DNA of 64,000 nucleotides from Chryseobacterium kimseyorum (GTDB taxonomy: Bacteria > Bacteroidota > Bacteroidia > Flavobacteriales > Weeksellaceae), in the NCBI RefSeq assembly GCF_025971945.1, contig NZ_JAPDHW010000003.1, positions 186,001-250,000 on the forward strand. Reading direction: 5' to 3'. Positions 16,547 through 25,026 of the stretch are shown one piece after another. Numbering within the stretch: the stretch's first letter is position 1; each line of letters begins with the position of its first letter. A model generated the notes under the pieces. It did not search any database. It was not told where the DNA came from and was given only the letters and a program-made list of their open reading frames with translations. Made by a program: the position numbers and the translations under genes.

Positions 16547-18259
16547 ATGAATTTATTTACGGAGACCAATTTAAGTCCTGATATCCTTAAGGCCATTGGC
16601 GAACTGGGTTACGAAAGCCCGACAGAAATCCAAAAACAGACTATCCCTTTTATTCAATCAGATATTCGCGATCTAATCGCACTTGCGCAGACAGGGACAG
16701 GCAAAACAGCAGCGTTTTCGCTTCCGATTTTGGACATGATTGACGATACGAGTCGCAAAATCCAATTTTTGGTGCTTTGCCCGACACGAGAACTATGTCT
16801 ACAGATTTCAAAAGACATTAACAACTATTCGAAGTACATGAAAAACATCAAAACTACAGCAGTTTATGGTGGAAGCAGTATTACGGATCAAATGCGTTCT
16901 TTGAGAGATAAGCCACAGGTAATTGTGGGTACTCCGGGAAGGGTGATCGACTTGATCAACAGAAAAGCTCTTGACTTCTCTGAAATCCACTGGTTGGTTT
17001 TGGATGAAGCAGATGAGATGCTTTCTATGGGTTTCAAAGACGAATTGGAAACAATTTTAAGAGAAACTCCTGAAACAAAACAAACTTTCCTGTTCTCGGC
17101 AACGATGAGCAAAGAAGTAGAAAGAATTTCTAAAAGTTACCTTACAACTCCTCACCGTATTTCTGTGGGTTCTATTAACGAAGTTAAAAAGAACATTAAG
17201 CATGAATTTTACGTTGTAGGTTACCGTAACAAGAAAGAAGCTCTGAAAAGACTTATTGATGCAAACCCAAATCAGTATTCTATTATTTTCTGTAGAACAA
17301 GAATGGAAACTCAGGAGGTTGCAGACTTTTTAATGCAAAACGGTTATGGTGCTGACGCTCTTCATGGTGATCTTTCTCAGGCACAGAGAGATACAGTAAT
17401 GAAGAAATTCAGACTGAAAAACATCGATATCTTAGTTGCGACTGATGTAGCTGCAAGAGGTTTGGATGTAGATTCACTGACGCACGTTATCCATTTCTCT
17501 TTACCGGATGATCCTGAAGTTTTTGTACACAGAAGCGGAAGAACAGGTAGAGCAGGGAAAGATGGTATCTCTATGTCTTTGATCAAACCTGAAGAAAGCA
17601 GAAAGCTGAAACAGATAAAATCTACAACGAAAATTGAGATCGTTGAGAAGAAAATTCCTACAGGAGACGAAGTAATGTCGGCTCAGGTAAAAGGAGTTTT
17701 TGAAAAACTGATGACAGAACATGAAAATGTTTTTGAATTCGATCAAAACCTTGTTCCCGACTTAAGTAATTTCACGAAGGAAGAATTGGTTATCCAGCTG
17801 CTACAGTTCCAGTTGAAAGACTTTGCTTTGTACTATAAAGACAAGCAGGATCTTGTGGATCAGAAGTTTAACAACAGAGATGATGACAGAGGTGGAAGAG
17901 ACAGAGACGGAAGAGGAAGAGACCGCGACAGAGGAAGAGACCGTGACAGAGGAGAACGTAGCGACAGAGGAGAAAGAAGAGGAGATCGTGGTGGTAAGCC
18001 AAGACAGAGAGACGAAAATATGACTAGATTTTTCTTCAACCTTGGTAAAAAAGACCAATTGAAAAAACTGGATGTATTGGAAATCATCAACAAAGCTACA
18101 TCAAGCAAAGGAAGTAAGAGAGCTGAGATCGGAAACATCGAAATTCTTGAGAAATTCTCATTCTTTGAAGTTGAAAAATCTTACGGGAAAGAACTTTTAG
18201 GAAATATTCAGTCTATGAAGTTTAAAGGAAAAGATATGAGAGCTGAAGAGGCGAACTGA
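16547..18259 (+). CDS. DEAD-box RNA helicase with RG-rich linker and DbpA-type RNA-binding domain
   Basis: An ATP-dependent RNA helicase (570 residues), probably acting in ribosome assembly or mRNA turnover, like DeaD/CsdA. Motifs in order: AQTGTGKT (47-54), PTREL (79-83), DEAD (153-156), SAT (184-186), and HRSGRTGRAG in the second RecA domain. A strongly charged RG/RD tract spans about residues 446-487, then a DbpA-like RNA-binding domain ends the protein. The RG tract is low-complexity DNA and produces long false frames on both strands. It has its own promoter and terminator. Confidence 0.93.
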   Translation: MNLFTETNLSPDILKAIGELGYESPTEIQKQTIPFIQSDIRDLIALAQTGTGKTAAFSLPILDMIDDTSRKIQFLVLCPTRELCLQISKDINNYSKYMKNIKTTAVYGGSSITDQMRSLRDKPQVIVGTPGRVIDLINRKALDFSEIHWLVLDEADEMLSMGFKDELETILRETPETKQTFLFSATMSKEVERISKSYLTTPHRISVGSINEVKKNIKHEFYVVGYRNKKEALKRLIDANPNQYSIIFCRTRMETQEVADFLMQNGYGADALHGDLSQAQRDTVMKKFRLKNIDILVATDVAARGLDVDSLTHVIHFSLPDDPEVFVHRSGRTGRAGKDGISMSLIKPEESRKLKQIKSTTKIEIVEKKIPTGDEVMSAQVKGVFEKLMTEHENVFEFDQNLVPDLSNFTKEELVIQLLQFQLKDFALYYKDKQDLVDQKFNNRDDDRGGRDRDGRGRDRDRGRDRDRGERSDRGERRGDRGGKPRQRDENMTRFFFNLGKKDQLKKLDVLEIINKATSSKGSKRAEIGNIEILEKFSFFEVEKSYGKELLGNIQSMKFKGKDMRAEEAN

Positions 18260-18282
18260 TCTTAAACCTACAATATAATGTG

Positions 18283-18309
18283 AGCCGGCAATTTTGCCGG
18301 CTTTTTTTT
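18283..18309 (+). terminator. Terminator after the DEAD-box helicase gene
   Basis: AGCCGGCAA pairs with TTGCCGGCT, followed by eight T. Confidence 0.9.
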
Positions 18310-18631
18310 ATTTGAAATTTAGAGTTGTATTAAAAATACTGTGATCTCTAAATAATATCCAAGGTAGTGCCTGCGTAAGAACTATACCGTTAAAAAAGCT
18401 TTGTGGATATCGTGTATAATGAGCAATGATTTACTTGAATCAGGCGAAATTAGATCAAAAATAGTTTGTATTAAATTGAATTTAAGTTGTTGATTTACAG
18501 CAGTTTAAATTGTATAAATTCTGGTGTGAACAAATATTAATTCAATATTAACAAAAATTAATGCTGGATGCTTTTTGTTAAGGTGCTTTTTTAGGAAATT
18601 TGCACACGAATAAATTAAATACAATTTACAA
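18310..18631. other. Intergenic region upstream of the DUF47-PiT operon
   Basis: About 320 AT-rich bases. The only near-promoter is TAGGAAATTTGC at 18591-18602, two bases too long to match TAnnTTTG exactly. No repeat or RNA was recognised. Confidence 0.5.
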
Positions 18632-19270
18632 ATGGCAATTGGTAATATTTTCCACGCATTTCAGCCAAAAGACAAAATCTTCTTTGTGCTTTTCGAAAAA
18701 GTAACAGAAAATTTAGTTGCAATGTCTAATGATTTCAACAACGGAGTGAAAGATTTCGATCTTAATGATGATGCAATGTTGAAACTGATGAGCGACTATG
18801 AGCACAAAAATGACGAGCTTACTCACGAGATCTTTATTGAATTGGGGAAAAACTTCATCACACCTTTCGACCGTGAAGATATTCACACCTTAGCAACAGG
18901 TCTTGATGATATTGCAGATTATATCTACGCTTCTACAAAATATATATTCCTGTACAAATCTCCGATGATGAAGGCTTATGCAGACTTCTCATTGCTGATT
19001 CACAAGGCTTGTCTTGAAATTCAGAATGCTATGAAGAATTTGAAAGGTTTTAAAAATATGGAGCAGGTAAAAGAAGCATGTATTAAAGTAAATTCTATTG
19101 AGAATATTGCTGATGATCTTCTTTCAAACTCAATGGTAGAGCTTTTCGAAACGAATGATGCCATCAATATCATCAAAATATCATCAGTTCTTAATTATCT
19201 TGAAATCGTAACCGACAAAGCAGAAGATGTTGCCAATACGATCGAGAATATCATGATTAAATACGCTTAA
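18632..19270 (+). CDS. DUF47/PhoU-like phosphate transport regulator
   Basis: A 212-residue all-helical protein of the DUF47 (TIGR00153) family, related to PhoU; conserved acidic helices include YEHKNDELTHEIF and LDDIADYIY. Family members are found next to PiT transporters and are thought to control phosphate uptake. Here the PiT gene follows 22 bases later, so the two form an operon. Cytoplasmic, with no membrane segment. Confidence 0.9.
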   Translation: MAIGNIFHAFQPKDKIFFVLFEKVTENLVAMSNDFNNGVKDFDLNDDAMLKLMSDYEHKNDELTHEIFIELGKNFITPFDREDIHTLATGLDDIADYIYASTKYIFLYKSPMMKAYADFSLLIHKACLEIQNAMKNLKGFKNMEQVKEACIKVNSIENIADDLLSNSMVELFETNDAINIIKISSVLNYLEIVTDKAEDVANTIENIMIKYA

Positions 19271-19292
19271 AAAAAACAATACATAACAAAAA

Positions 19293-20435
19293 ATGGATTT
19301 TCCTATTTTACTTACGGTTATTATTGCTTTGGCTTTAATCTTCGATTATATTAATGGTTTTCATGATGCTGCCAATTCTATTGCGACGATTGTTTCCACA
19401 AAAGTTTTAACGCCGTTTCAGGCTGTACTTTGGGCAGCACTTTGGAATTTTGCAGCTTTCTTTATCGCAGCGTATATCATTGGTGAATTTAAAATCGGTA
19501 ACACGATTGCCAAAACCGTCAATGAAAACTTTATTACGCTTGAAGTTATTTTCTCAGGATTAATCGCCGCTATCGCATGGAATCTTTTGACATGGTGGTT
19601 TGGAATTCCTTCATCATCATCTCACACATTGATTGGTGGTTTCTTAGGAGCAGCATTAATGCATGCTTTCCTGATGGATTACCGAGAAGTGGTTGTTGCA
19701 ACTCCAGACTTAGGAATCTGGGATACCTTAACGCAGACTGTGACGAAAGTTGCGAGTCAGGATGTGGTGAAATTCAGCAAAGTAATTCCTATTTTCTTAT
19801 TCATTTTCCTGGCACCAATTATCGGGATGGTGATCTCAATTATTATCACTTTAATTATTGTTCACCTTTATAAAAAATCAAATCCGCATAAAGCTGATAA
19901 ATCTTTCAAAAGATTACAGTTGGTTTCTTCAGCTCTTTTCAGTTTAGGACACGGTTTGAATGATGCTCAGAAGGTAATGGGAATCATCGGAGCAGCATTG
20001 ATCTACTACCATGTTAATATGCTTCAGGATCCGGTTTATCTGAATATTGAAACTGCAGAACGTTTTAATTATTTTGCAGATCATTACATGTGGGTTCCAT
20101 TGGTTTCTTTCATCGCAATTGCTTTAGGTACTATGAGTGGTGGTTGGAAAATCATCAAAACAATGGGTACTAAGATTACAAAAGTAACTCCATTAGAAGG
20201 CGTGAGTGCTGAAACTGCTGGTGCAATCACTTTATTTATCACCGATCACTTTGGTATTCCTGTTTCTACAACGCACACGATTACCGGTTCTATTATCGGG
20301 GTTGGATTGACGAAAAGAGTTTCCGCAGTAAGATGGGGAATTACGGTAAGCTTACTTTGGGCTTGGGTTTTAACAATTCCTATTTCAGCGATTGTTGCTG
20401 CACTTACATATCTTGCGGTAACGTATCTGACTTAA
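19293..20435 (+). CDS. PiT-family inorganic phosphate transporter
   Basis: A 380-residue inner-membrane permease with about 10 helices. The duplicated PiT signatures are visible: DYINGFHDAANSIATIVSTK near residues 18-37 and the matching GHGLNDAQKVMG later, with SSSHTLIGG and STTHTITGS as paired internal repeats. It imports phosphate (or metal-phosphate) using a proton or cation gradient. It is co-transcribed with its DUF47 partner and followed by a terminator. Confidence 0.93.
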   Translation: MDFPILLTVIIALALIFDYINGFHDAANSIATIVSTKVLTPFQAVLWAALWNFAAFFIAAYIIGEFKIGNTIAKTVNENFITLEVIFSGLIAAIAWNLLTWWFGIPSSSSHTLIGGFLGAALMHAFLMDYREVVVATPDLGIWDTLTQTVTKVASQDVVKFSKVIPIFLFIFLAPIIGMVISIIITLIIVHLYKKSNPHKADKSFKRLQLVSSALFSLGHGLNDAQKVMGIIGAALIYYHVNMLQDPVYLNIETAERFNYFADHYMWVPLVSFIAIALGTMSGGWKIIKTMGTKITKVTPLEGVSAETAGAITLFITDHFGIPVSTTHTITGSIIGVGLTKRVSAVRWGITVSLLWAWVLTIPISAIVAALTYLAVTYLT

Positions 20436-20458
20436 TAAAAAAAATAAATCATATCACT

Positions 20459-20488
20459 GAACTTTGTCTTAATAGGCAAAGTTTTTTG
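20459..20488 (+). terminator. Terminator after the PiT gene
   Basis: AACTTTG pairs with CAAAGTT (20460-20483), followed by T residues. Its tail overlaps the next gene's putative -33 TTG at 20486-20488. Confidence 0.75.
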
Positions 20489-20519
20489 TTTTATAAAGCC
20501 TTGAAAAATCGTATTTTTG
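20486..20519 (+). promoter_or_regulatory. Promoter of the polyprenyl synthetase gene
   Basis: TTG (20486-20488), a 23-base spacer and TATTTTTG (20512-20519). The ATG at 20538 is 18 bases further on. Confidence 0.55.
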
Positions 20520-20537
20520 TTCAAATTAAAAACTTTT

Positions 20538-21509
20538 ATGGAATTCTTAGACACCTACCAACAGATTGTTGCTGATGCCATTAATAAATATACGTTCAAA
20601 GATAAGCCCACAGAATTGTATGACCCCATGAATTACATCATCTCGCACGGTGGTAAGCGCCTTCGTCCGATTATGGTATTGATGGCGTGTGATTTATTCG
20701 GAGGTGATATGAAACAGGCGATAAAGCCCGCTTTGGCGATTGAGTTTTTCCATAATTTTACGCTGATTCATGATGATATTATGGATGAGGCACCGTTAAG
20801 AAGAAACAAGCCGACCATTCACACGCTACACGGTATTAACGTCGGAATCCTTTCTGGAGACGGATTAATGCTGAAAGCTTATAAGTTTTTTGAAGATCTT
20901 GAACCGGATGTTTTCAAAGCGTGTATCAGAATCTTTACGCATACAGGTTTGCTTCTTTGCGAAGGTCAGCAGTATGACATTAATTTTGAGACTCAGGAAA
21001 ATGTAACTTTTGATGATTACATCAGGATGATTACTTACAAAACCGGTGTTTTGAGTGCGTCTTCATTTGAGATCGGAGCATTAATTGCCAAAGCGCAGTT
21101 TAAAGATGCCAAAGCCATTTTCAATTTCGGAAAACATATCGGAATTGCCTTCCAGATTATGGATGATTATTTGGATGTTTTCGGCGACCAGGCTCAGTTT
21201 GGTAAAAAGCATGCAGGTGATATTTACGAAAATAAAAAAACAGTTCTCTATCTTTTAGCCAAAGAACACGGTACAGAAGAGGAGAAAAAAGAACTTGATT
21301 ACTGGTATTCTAAAAAGACTGATAACATCGACAAAGTGTATGGTGTTGAAAAGATTTTCAGAAGAACAAAAGTAGACGAGAAAGCCTTGCGTCTGATCGA
21401 AAAGCATAATGAAATAGGTCAAAGCTACCTTTCTAAAATAGATATTGCTGAAGACAAGAAAAAACCTTTCGCTGAACTGGCGAATTATCTTTTGAGAAGA
21501 GAAAGTTAA
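20538..21509 (+). CDS. Trans-polyprenyl diphosphate synthase
   Basis: A 323-residue isoprenyl diphosphate synthase that condenses isopentenyl diphosphate onto allylic diphosphates. The first aspartate-rich motif is HDDIMDEAPLRRNKPT (about 78-93) and the second is MDDYLD (208-213), with GGKRLRP near 38-44. A phenylalanine five residues before the first DD hints at a mid-length product such as GGPP, but this is inference. The start is ATG 20538; the TTG at 20517-20519 is the end of the -7 box. It belongs with the HMG-CoA synthase at 53838 in isoprenoid synthesis. Confidence 0.9.
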   Translation: MEFLDTYQQIVADAINKYTFKDKPTELYDPMNYIISHGGKRLRPIMVLMACDLFGGDMKQAIKPALAIEFFHNFTLIHDDIMDEAPLRRNKPTIHTLHGINVGILSGDGLMLKAYKFFEDLEPDVFKACIRIFTHTGLLLCEGQQYDINFETQENVTFDDYIRMITYKTGVLSASSFEIGALIAKAQFKDAKAIFNFGKHIGIAFQIMDDYLDVFGDQAQFGKKHAGDIYENKKTVLYLLAKEHGTEEEKKELDYWYSKKTDNIDKVYGVEKIFRRTKVDEKALRLIEKHNEIGQSYLSKIDIAEDKKKPFAELANYLLRRES

Positions 21510-21602
21510 TTTAAAATTTTGAAAATGTGTCAGTTTGAAAATTATTATTGATTCGATTTTCATTTTCAAATTCTCAAATCAGCACATTTTCAAATTAACG
21601 AA
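21510..21602. repeat. AT-rich inverted repeat between the prenyl synthase and GSCFA genes
   Basis: TTTGAAAATGTG near 21523 is mirrored by CACATTTTCAAATTAA ending near 21600, with inner arms TTTGAAAAT and ATTTTCAAA. The words (TTGAAAATTTGAA and complements) resemble those at 30290-30362. It could act as a weak bidirectional hairpin. Confidence 0.55.
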
Positions 21603-22553
21603 ATGAAATTCCGGACTGAAGTAAATATTACAGAATCTAAAACTAAGATTGAGATTGAAGATAAAATATTTTCAATAGGATCCTGTTTTGCTTCTGAGAT
21701 GTCTGAATTGTTTCAGCAGGGTCAGTTACAGACCGTAAATAATCCTTTCGGAACTTTGTTTAATCCTTTCTCGATTAATCAGTCAATTAAAAGACTGCAC
21801 GATTCTGAATTCTATCACGAGGAAGAACTTATTATGTTTAATGATGAATATATTTCGCTCGATCATCACTCAAGTTTTGATACAAGATTTATTCATCAGA
21901 CTTTAGAAAAAATCAACTCTAAAATTGTGGAAGGAAATCAACTTCTGCAGGACTGTCACTGGGTAATCATCACCTACGGAACATCATTTATTTATGAGTT
22001 TGAACCCAAGAAGAAGCTGGTTGCGAACTGTCATAAAATTCCGCAGAAGTTTTTTGAAAAAAGATTATTGACACATCAGGAACTGACAGATTCGGTATAC
22101 GATACGATTTTAAATTTGAAAGATATCTGTAAAGACGATCTTCAGATCTTATTCACTGTGTCACCGGTGCGTCATACCAAAGATGGAATGATTGAGAATC
22201 AGTTAAGCAAATCAAAACTCATTACGGCCATTCATGAGGTGATTTCAGAGATAGAAAACTGTCATTATCTTCCTGTCTATGAGATTTTAATGGATGATCT
22301 TCGGGATTACCGTTTCTACAAGGAAGATATGATACATCCAAATGCTCAGGCTGTGAATTATATTTTTGAAAAATTTGGAAATGCTTATTTTTCTGAGGAA
22401 ACTAAAGATTTTATTAAAGAAAATTTTAAAATTCAAAAGGCTTTAGAACACAGGTCTGATGATGAGAAAGATCCGAAATATATAGAATTCAGGGAAAAAC
22501 TGAGTGAAAGGATTAAGGCGCAGCAACAGAAAACGAAACACAAAATATTCTGA
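21603..22553 (+). CDS. GSCFA-domain protein
   Basis: A 316-residue protein with the family-naming motif GSCFA at residues 26-30, followed by NPFGTLFNPFSI and a DxxH-type end (DMIHPNAQAVNYI). GSCFA proteins resemble the SGNH/GDSL hydrolase fold; the serine of the motif and the late Asp/His would be the catalytic set. The natural substrate is unknown. The DUF4269 gene starts 6 bases after its stop and TatD follows, so all three are probably one operon. Confidence 0.88.
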   Translation: MKFRTEVNITESKTKIEIEDKIFSIGSCFASEMSELFQQGQLQTVNNPFGTLFNPFSINQSIKRLHDSEFYHEEELIMFNDEYISLDHHSSFDTRFIHQTLEKINSKIVEGNQLLQDCHWVIITYGTSFIYEFEPKKKLVANCHKIPQKFFEKRLLTHQELTDSVYDTILNLKDICKDDLQILFTVSPVRHTKDGMIENQLSKSKLITAIHEVISEIENCHYLPVYEILMDDLRDYRFYKEDMIHPNAQAVNYIFEKFGNAYFSEETKDFIKENFKIQKALEHRSDDEKDPKYIEFREKLSERIKAQQQKTKHKIF

Positions 22554-22559
22554 CTTTGA

Positions 22560-23078
22560 ATGACTGACTTTACCACGATTGATTATCTCAGCAACGGAAA
22601 TGACAGACAGAAACGAGCTTTTGAAGTTCTAACAAAACACAGGGTTTTTGAGAAACTTTCTGACTTTTCTCCGATTTTAGCAGGAACAGTTCCGATAGAA
22701 ATTGATATTGAAGGAAGCGATCTGGACATTTTATGCGAGGTTAAGAATCAGATTGAGTTTGCTGAATTTCTAAAGCATGCCTTTTCAGAATTTGATTTAG
22801 ATTTAAAAATCGAAACGTCCATAATTAACGGAGTAGAATCGACGGTTTGTAATTTTGAACTTGACGGTTTTCCGATCGAAATTTTCGGACAGAATAAACC
22901 GACAACCCAGCAAAATGCTTACCTACACATGATTGCAGAACACAAAATATTACAGGAAAAAGGAAAAGATTTTAAACAAAAAATAATAGAATTAAAGAAA
23001 GAAGGAATCAAAACAGAACCGGCTTTCGGGATGCTTTTGAATTTAGAAAATCCTTACGAAGATCTATTAAAATTTTAA
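22560..23078 (+). CDS. DUF4269 family nucleotidyltransferase-like protein
   Basis: A 172-residue protein of the DUF4269 family. The segment LAGTVPIEIDIEGSDLDILC near residues 40-59 resembles the GS...DxD core of nucleotidyltransferase-fold proteins. No catalytic role is established. It sits 6 bases after the GSCFA gene and 3 bases before the TatD gene. Confidence 0.82.
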   Translation: MTDFTTIDYLSNGNDRQKRAFEVLTKHRVFEKLSDFSPILAGTVPIEIDIEGSDLDILCEVKNQIEFAEFLKHAFSEFDLDLKIETSIINGVESTVCNFELDGFPIEIFGQNKPTTQQNAYLHMIAEHKILQEKGKDFKQKIIELKKEGIKTEPAFGMLLNLENPYEDLLKF

Positions 23079-23081
23079 ATA

Positions 23082-23849
23082 ATGATTGATACACATACTC
23101 ATTTATATTCTGAAGAATTTGACGGAGACAGAAAAGAGGCCATTCAAAGAGCTTTAGATAAAGGAATTACAGAATTTTATCTTCCGGCTATCGATTCAGA
23201 ATCTCATGAAAAAATGCTCCAGTTGGAAAGCGATTATCCGAATCAGATTTTTTCAATGATGGGGCTTCATCCCTGCTACGTAAAACCTGAGTCCTGGGAA
23301 AATGAACTTGAAACTGTAAAGAAATATTTAGATGAAAGACATTTTCCTGCCATTGGTGAAATCGGGATCGATCTGTATTGGGATAAAACCACTTTAGATA
23401 TTCAGGTAGAAGCTTTTGAGCAGCAGATTGATTGGGCGATTGAAAAAGATTTGCCTATTGTGATTCACACCAGAGAAAGTTTCGATGAAACGTTTGAAGT
23501 TTTAGAAAGAAAAAAACATCCGAAATTAAGAGGGATTTTCCATTGTTTTTCGGGAAATCTTGAACAGGCAAAACATGCTGTTGATTTAAATTTCATCCTA
23601 GGAATCGGTGGAGTAGTGACCTTCAAAAACGGAAAGATCGATCAGTTCTTAAATGAAATTCCGTTAGATAAAATCGTTCTTGAAACAGATTCTCCTTATT
23701 TAGCACCAGTTCCCTTTAGAGGAAAAAGAAACGAAAGTTCTTATTTAGATTTGGTTGCAGGGAAACTTGTGGACATTTATAAAACAGATTTTGCTGAGAT
23801 TGACAGGATTACGAGTGAGAATGCCAAGAAATTGTTTGTTCTAAAATAA
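23082..23849 (+). CDS. TatD-family metal-dependent hydrolase
   Basis: A 255-residue TIM-barrel deoxyribonuclease-type hydrolase. The metal motif HTH is in IDTHTHLY (residues 2-9), with GEIGIDLYWD, VIHTRES, FHCFSG and the final ETDSPYLAPVPFRGKRNE. TatD enzymes are 3'-5' nucleases or related hydrolases in DNA repair and turnover. Length is typical. It is the third gene of the GSCFA-DUF4269-TatD operon; the membrane gene following at 23863 may continue it. Confidence 0.92.
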   Translation: MIDTHTHLYSEEFDGDRKEAIQRALDKGITEFYLPAIDSESHEKMLQLESDYPNQIFSMMGLHPCYVKPESWENELETVKKYLDERHFPAIGEIGIDLYWDKTTLDIQVEAFEQQIDWAIEKDLPIVIHTRESFDETFEVLERKKHPKLRGIFHCFSGNLEQAKHAVDLNFILGIGGVVTFKNGKIDQFLNEIPLDKIVLETDSPYLAPVPFRGKRNESSYLDLVAGKLVDIYKTDFAEIDRITSENAKKLFVLK

Positions 23850-23862
23850 GTTTGCTAGTATA

Positions 23863-25017
23863 ATGATGAAGTTACTTAATTTCACTTTGGAGAATAAGGC
23901 AATGAAATTCATTATGCTCTTCATTTATTTCAGTATTAATCTCTTATTTCTGATTAAATATGGAATCCGACAGGATAAAATTCCTCTTCCTATTTTAATT
24001 GCCGTTTTTCTTATTTTTCATGCAGTGATTTATAAGGCCGGCAATTTAAGCAGAGTTGAAATTAGGATTAAAAAAAACTATTCCTATATCTATATCATGA
24101 TTATGGTGATTGTATTTATCATCTTCAGTCATCTGATTGATAGTCCGTATAAAGTTAATATTGACAGGTGGCAAACGATTGAATACTGTCTTAAAGACTG
24201 GATGCATGGAACCTTTTTCTACGACAAGCCTAACTTTATTGGTCAGATGCCTTCATATCTTCCCGGTCAGCTTCTAATCGCATCTTTTTTCTATTTTTTA
24301 GGGAATGTGGGATATCTGCAAGTCGCGGCTTTTATAATATTTACGCTATCGCTTCTATATATATTCCGGAACAGAAATGTACAGATTGTCGGCATATTTC
24401 TGATCAGTATTGCCCTCTCATTTGTATATGATGTGATTTGTAAAAGTGATTTTATTTCGTCATTTATTTTTATTGCAGCCTTTATTATTTTCTGGCACAA
24501 AAAATTCCAGACAGATTATTTTGCGAAACCTTTTTTACTTGGAATTATTTTGGGCATTCTGTGTCTTACGAGAAGTCTTGTTATAATTCCTCTCATTTTA
24601 TTTTTATTGAAACCTTTTATCAAAACAAAAACAAAAAATAAGGTAATATTACTTGCCGGCTTTTCTCTTTCATTTTCAATTTTAGCAGCCACTGTCGTTC
24701 TTCCCGTAAAGAACATCGATTATCTTTTACAATATAATCCGCTTAAAACACAGGGACAGGGAAATGTTTGGGTGATGTGTTTTTTTATCGCAGTTACAGT
24801 TTTTATATCCGGTTATATGAGAAACGTAAGGCAAGTCTTCTTCTGTTCTGCTATTCTTTATTTTTTACTCATCAGCTGCTTTCTTATAGAATCATCACTT
24901 AGTGGTATATCTTACAATTTTTTAGGAATAACCTACATGGCTGCGGCATTACCATTTTCAATTGTCGGTTACTGTTTTTCGATTTCAGATCACAAAGAAG
25001 ATTATCAAATTTTATAG
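23863..25017 (+). CDS. Multi-pass membrane protein, putative GT-C glycosyltransferase
   Basis: A 384-residue protein with about 10 hydrophobic helices. After the third helix comes a polar loop with DRWQTIEYCLKDWMHGTFFY and QMPSYLPG, which recalls the first extracytoplasmic loop of GT-C enzymes that use lipid-linked sugars. No firm family assignment is possible. The next gene (10 bases downstream) is another such protein with a clearer loop motif, so the two may act together. Confidence 0.5.
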   Translation: MMKLLNFTLENKAMKFIMLFIYFSINLLFLIKYGIRQDKIPLPILIAVFLIFHAVIYKAGNLSRVEIRIKKNYSYIYIMIMVIVFIIFSHLIDSPYKVNIDRWQTIEYCLKDWMHGTFFYDKPNFIGQMPSYLPGQLLIASFFYFLGNVGYLQVAAFIIFTLSLLYIFRNRNVQIVGIFLISIALSFVYDVICKSDFISSFIFIAAFIIFWHKKFQTDYFAKPFLLGIILGILCLTRSLVIIPLILFLLKPFIKTKTKNKVILLAGFSLSFSILAATVVLPVKNIDYLLQYNPLKTQGQGNVWVMCFFIAVTVFISGYMRNVRQVFFCSAILYFLLISCFLIESSLSGISYNFLGITYMAAALPFSIVGYCFSISDHKEDYQIL

Positions 25018-25026
25018 AACTATCAG

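Noticed and set aside
17801..18138. Long frames on both strands over the helicase RG tract
   Set aside because: Low-complexity coding DNA of the helicase keeps several frames open; they are shadows.
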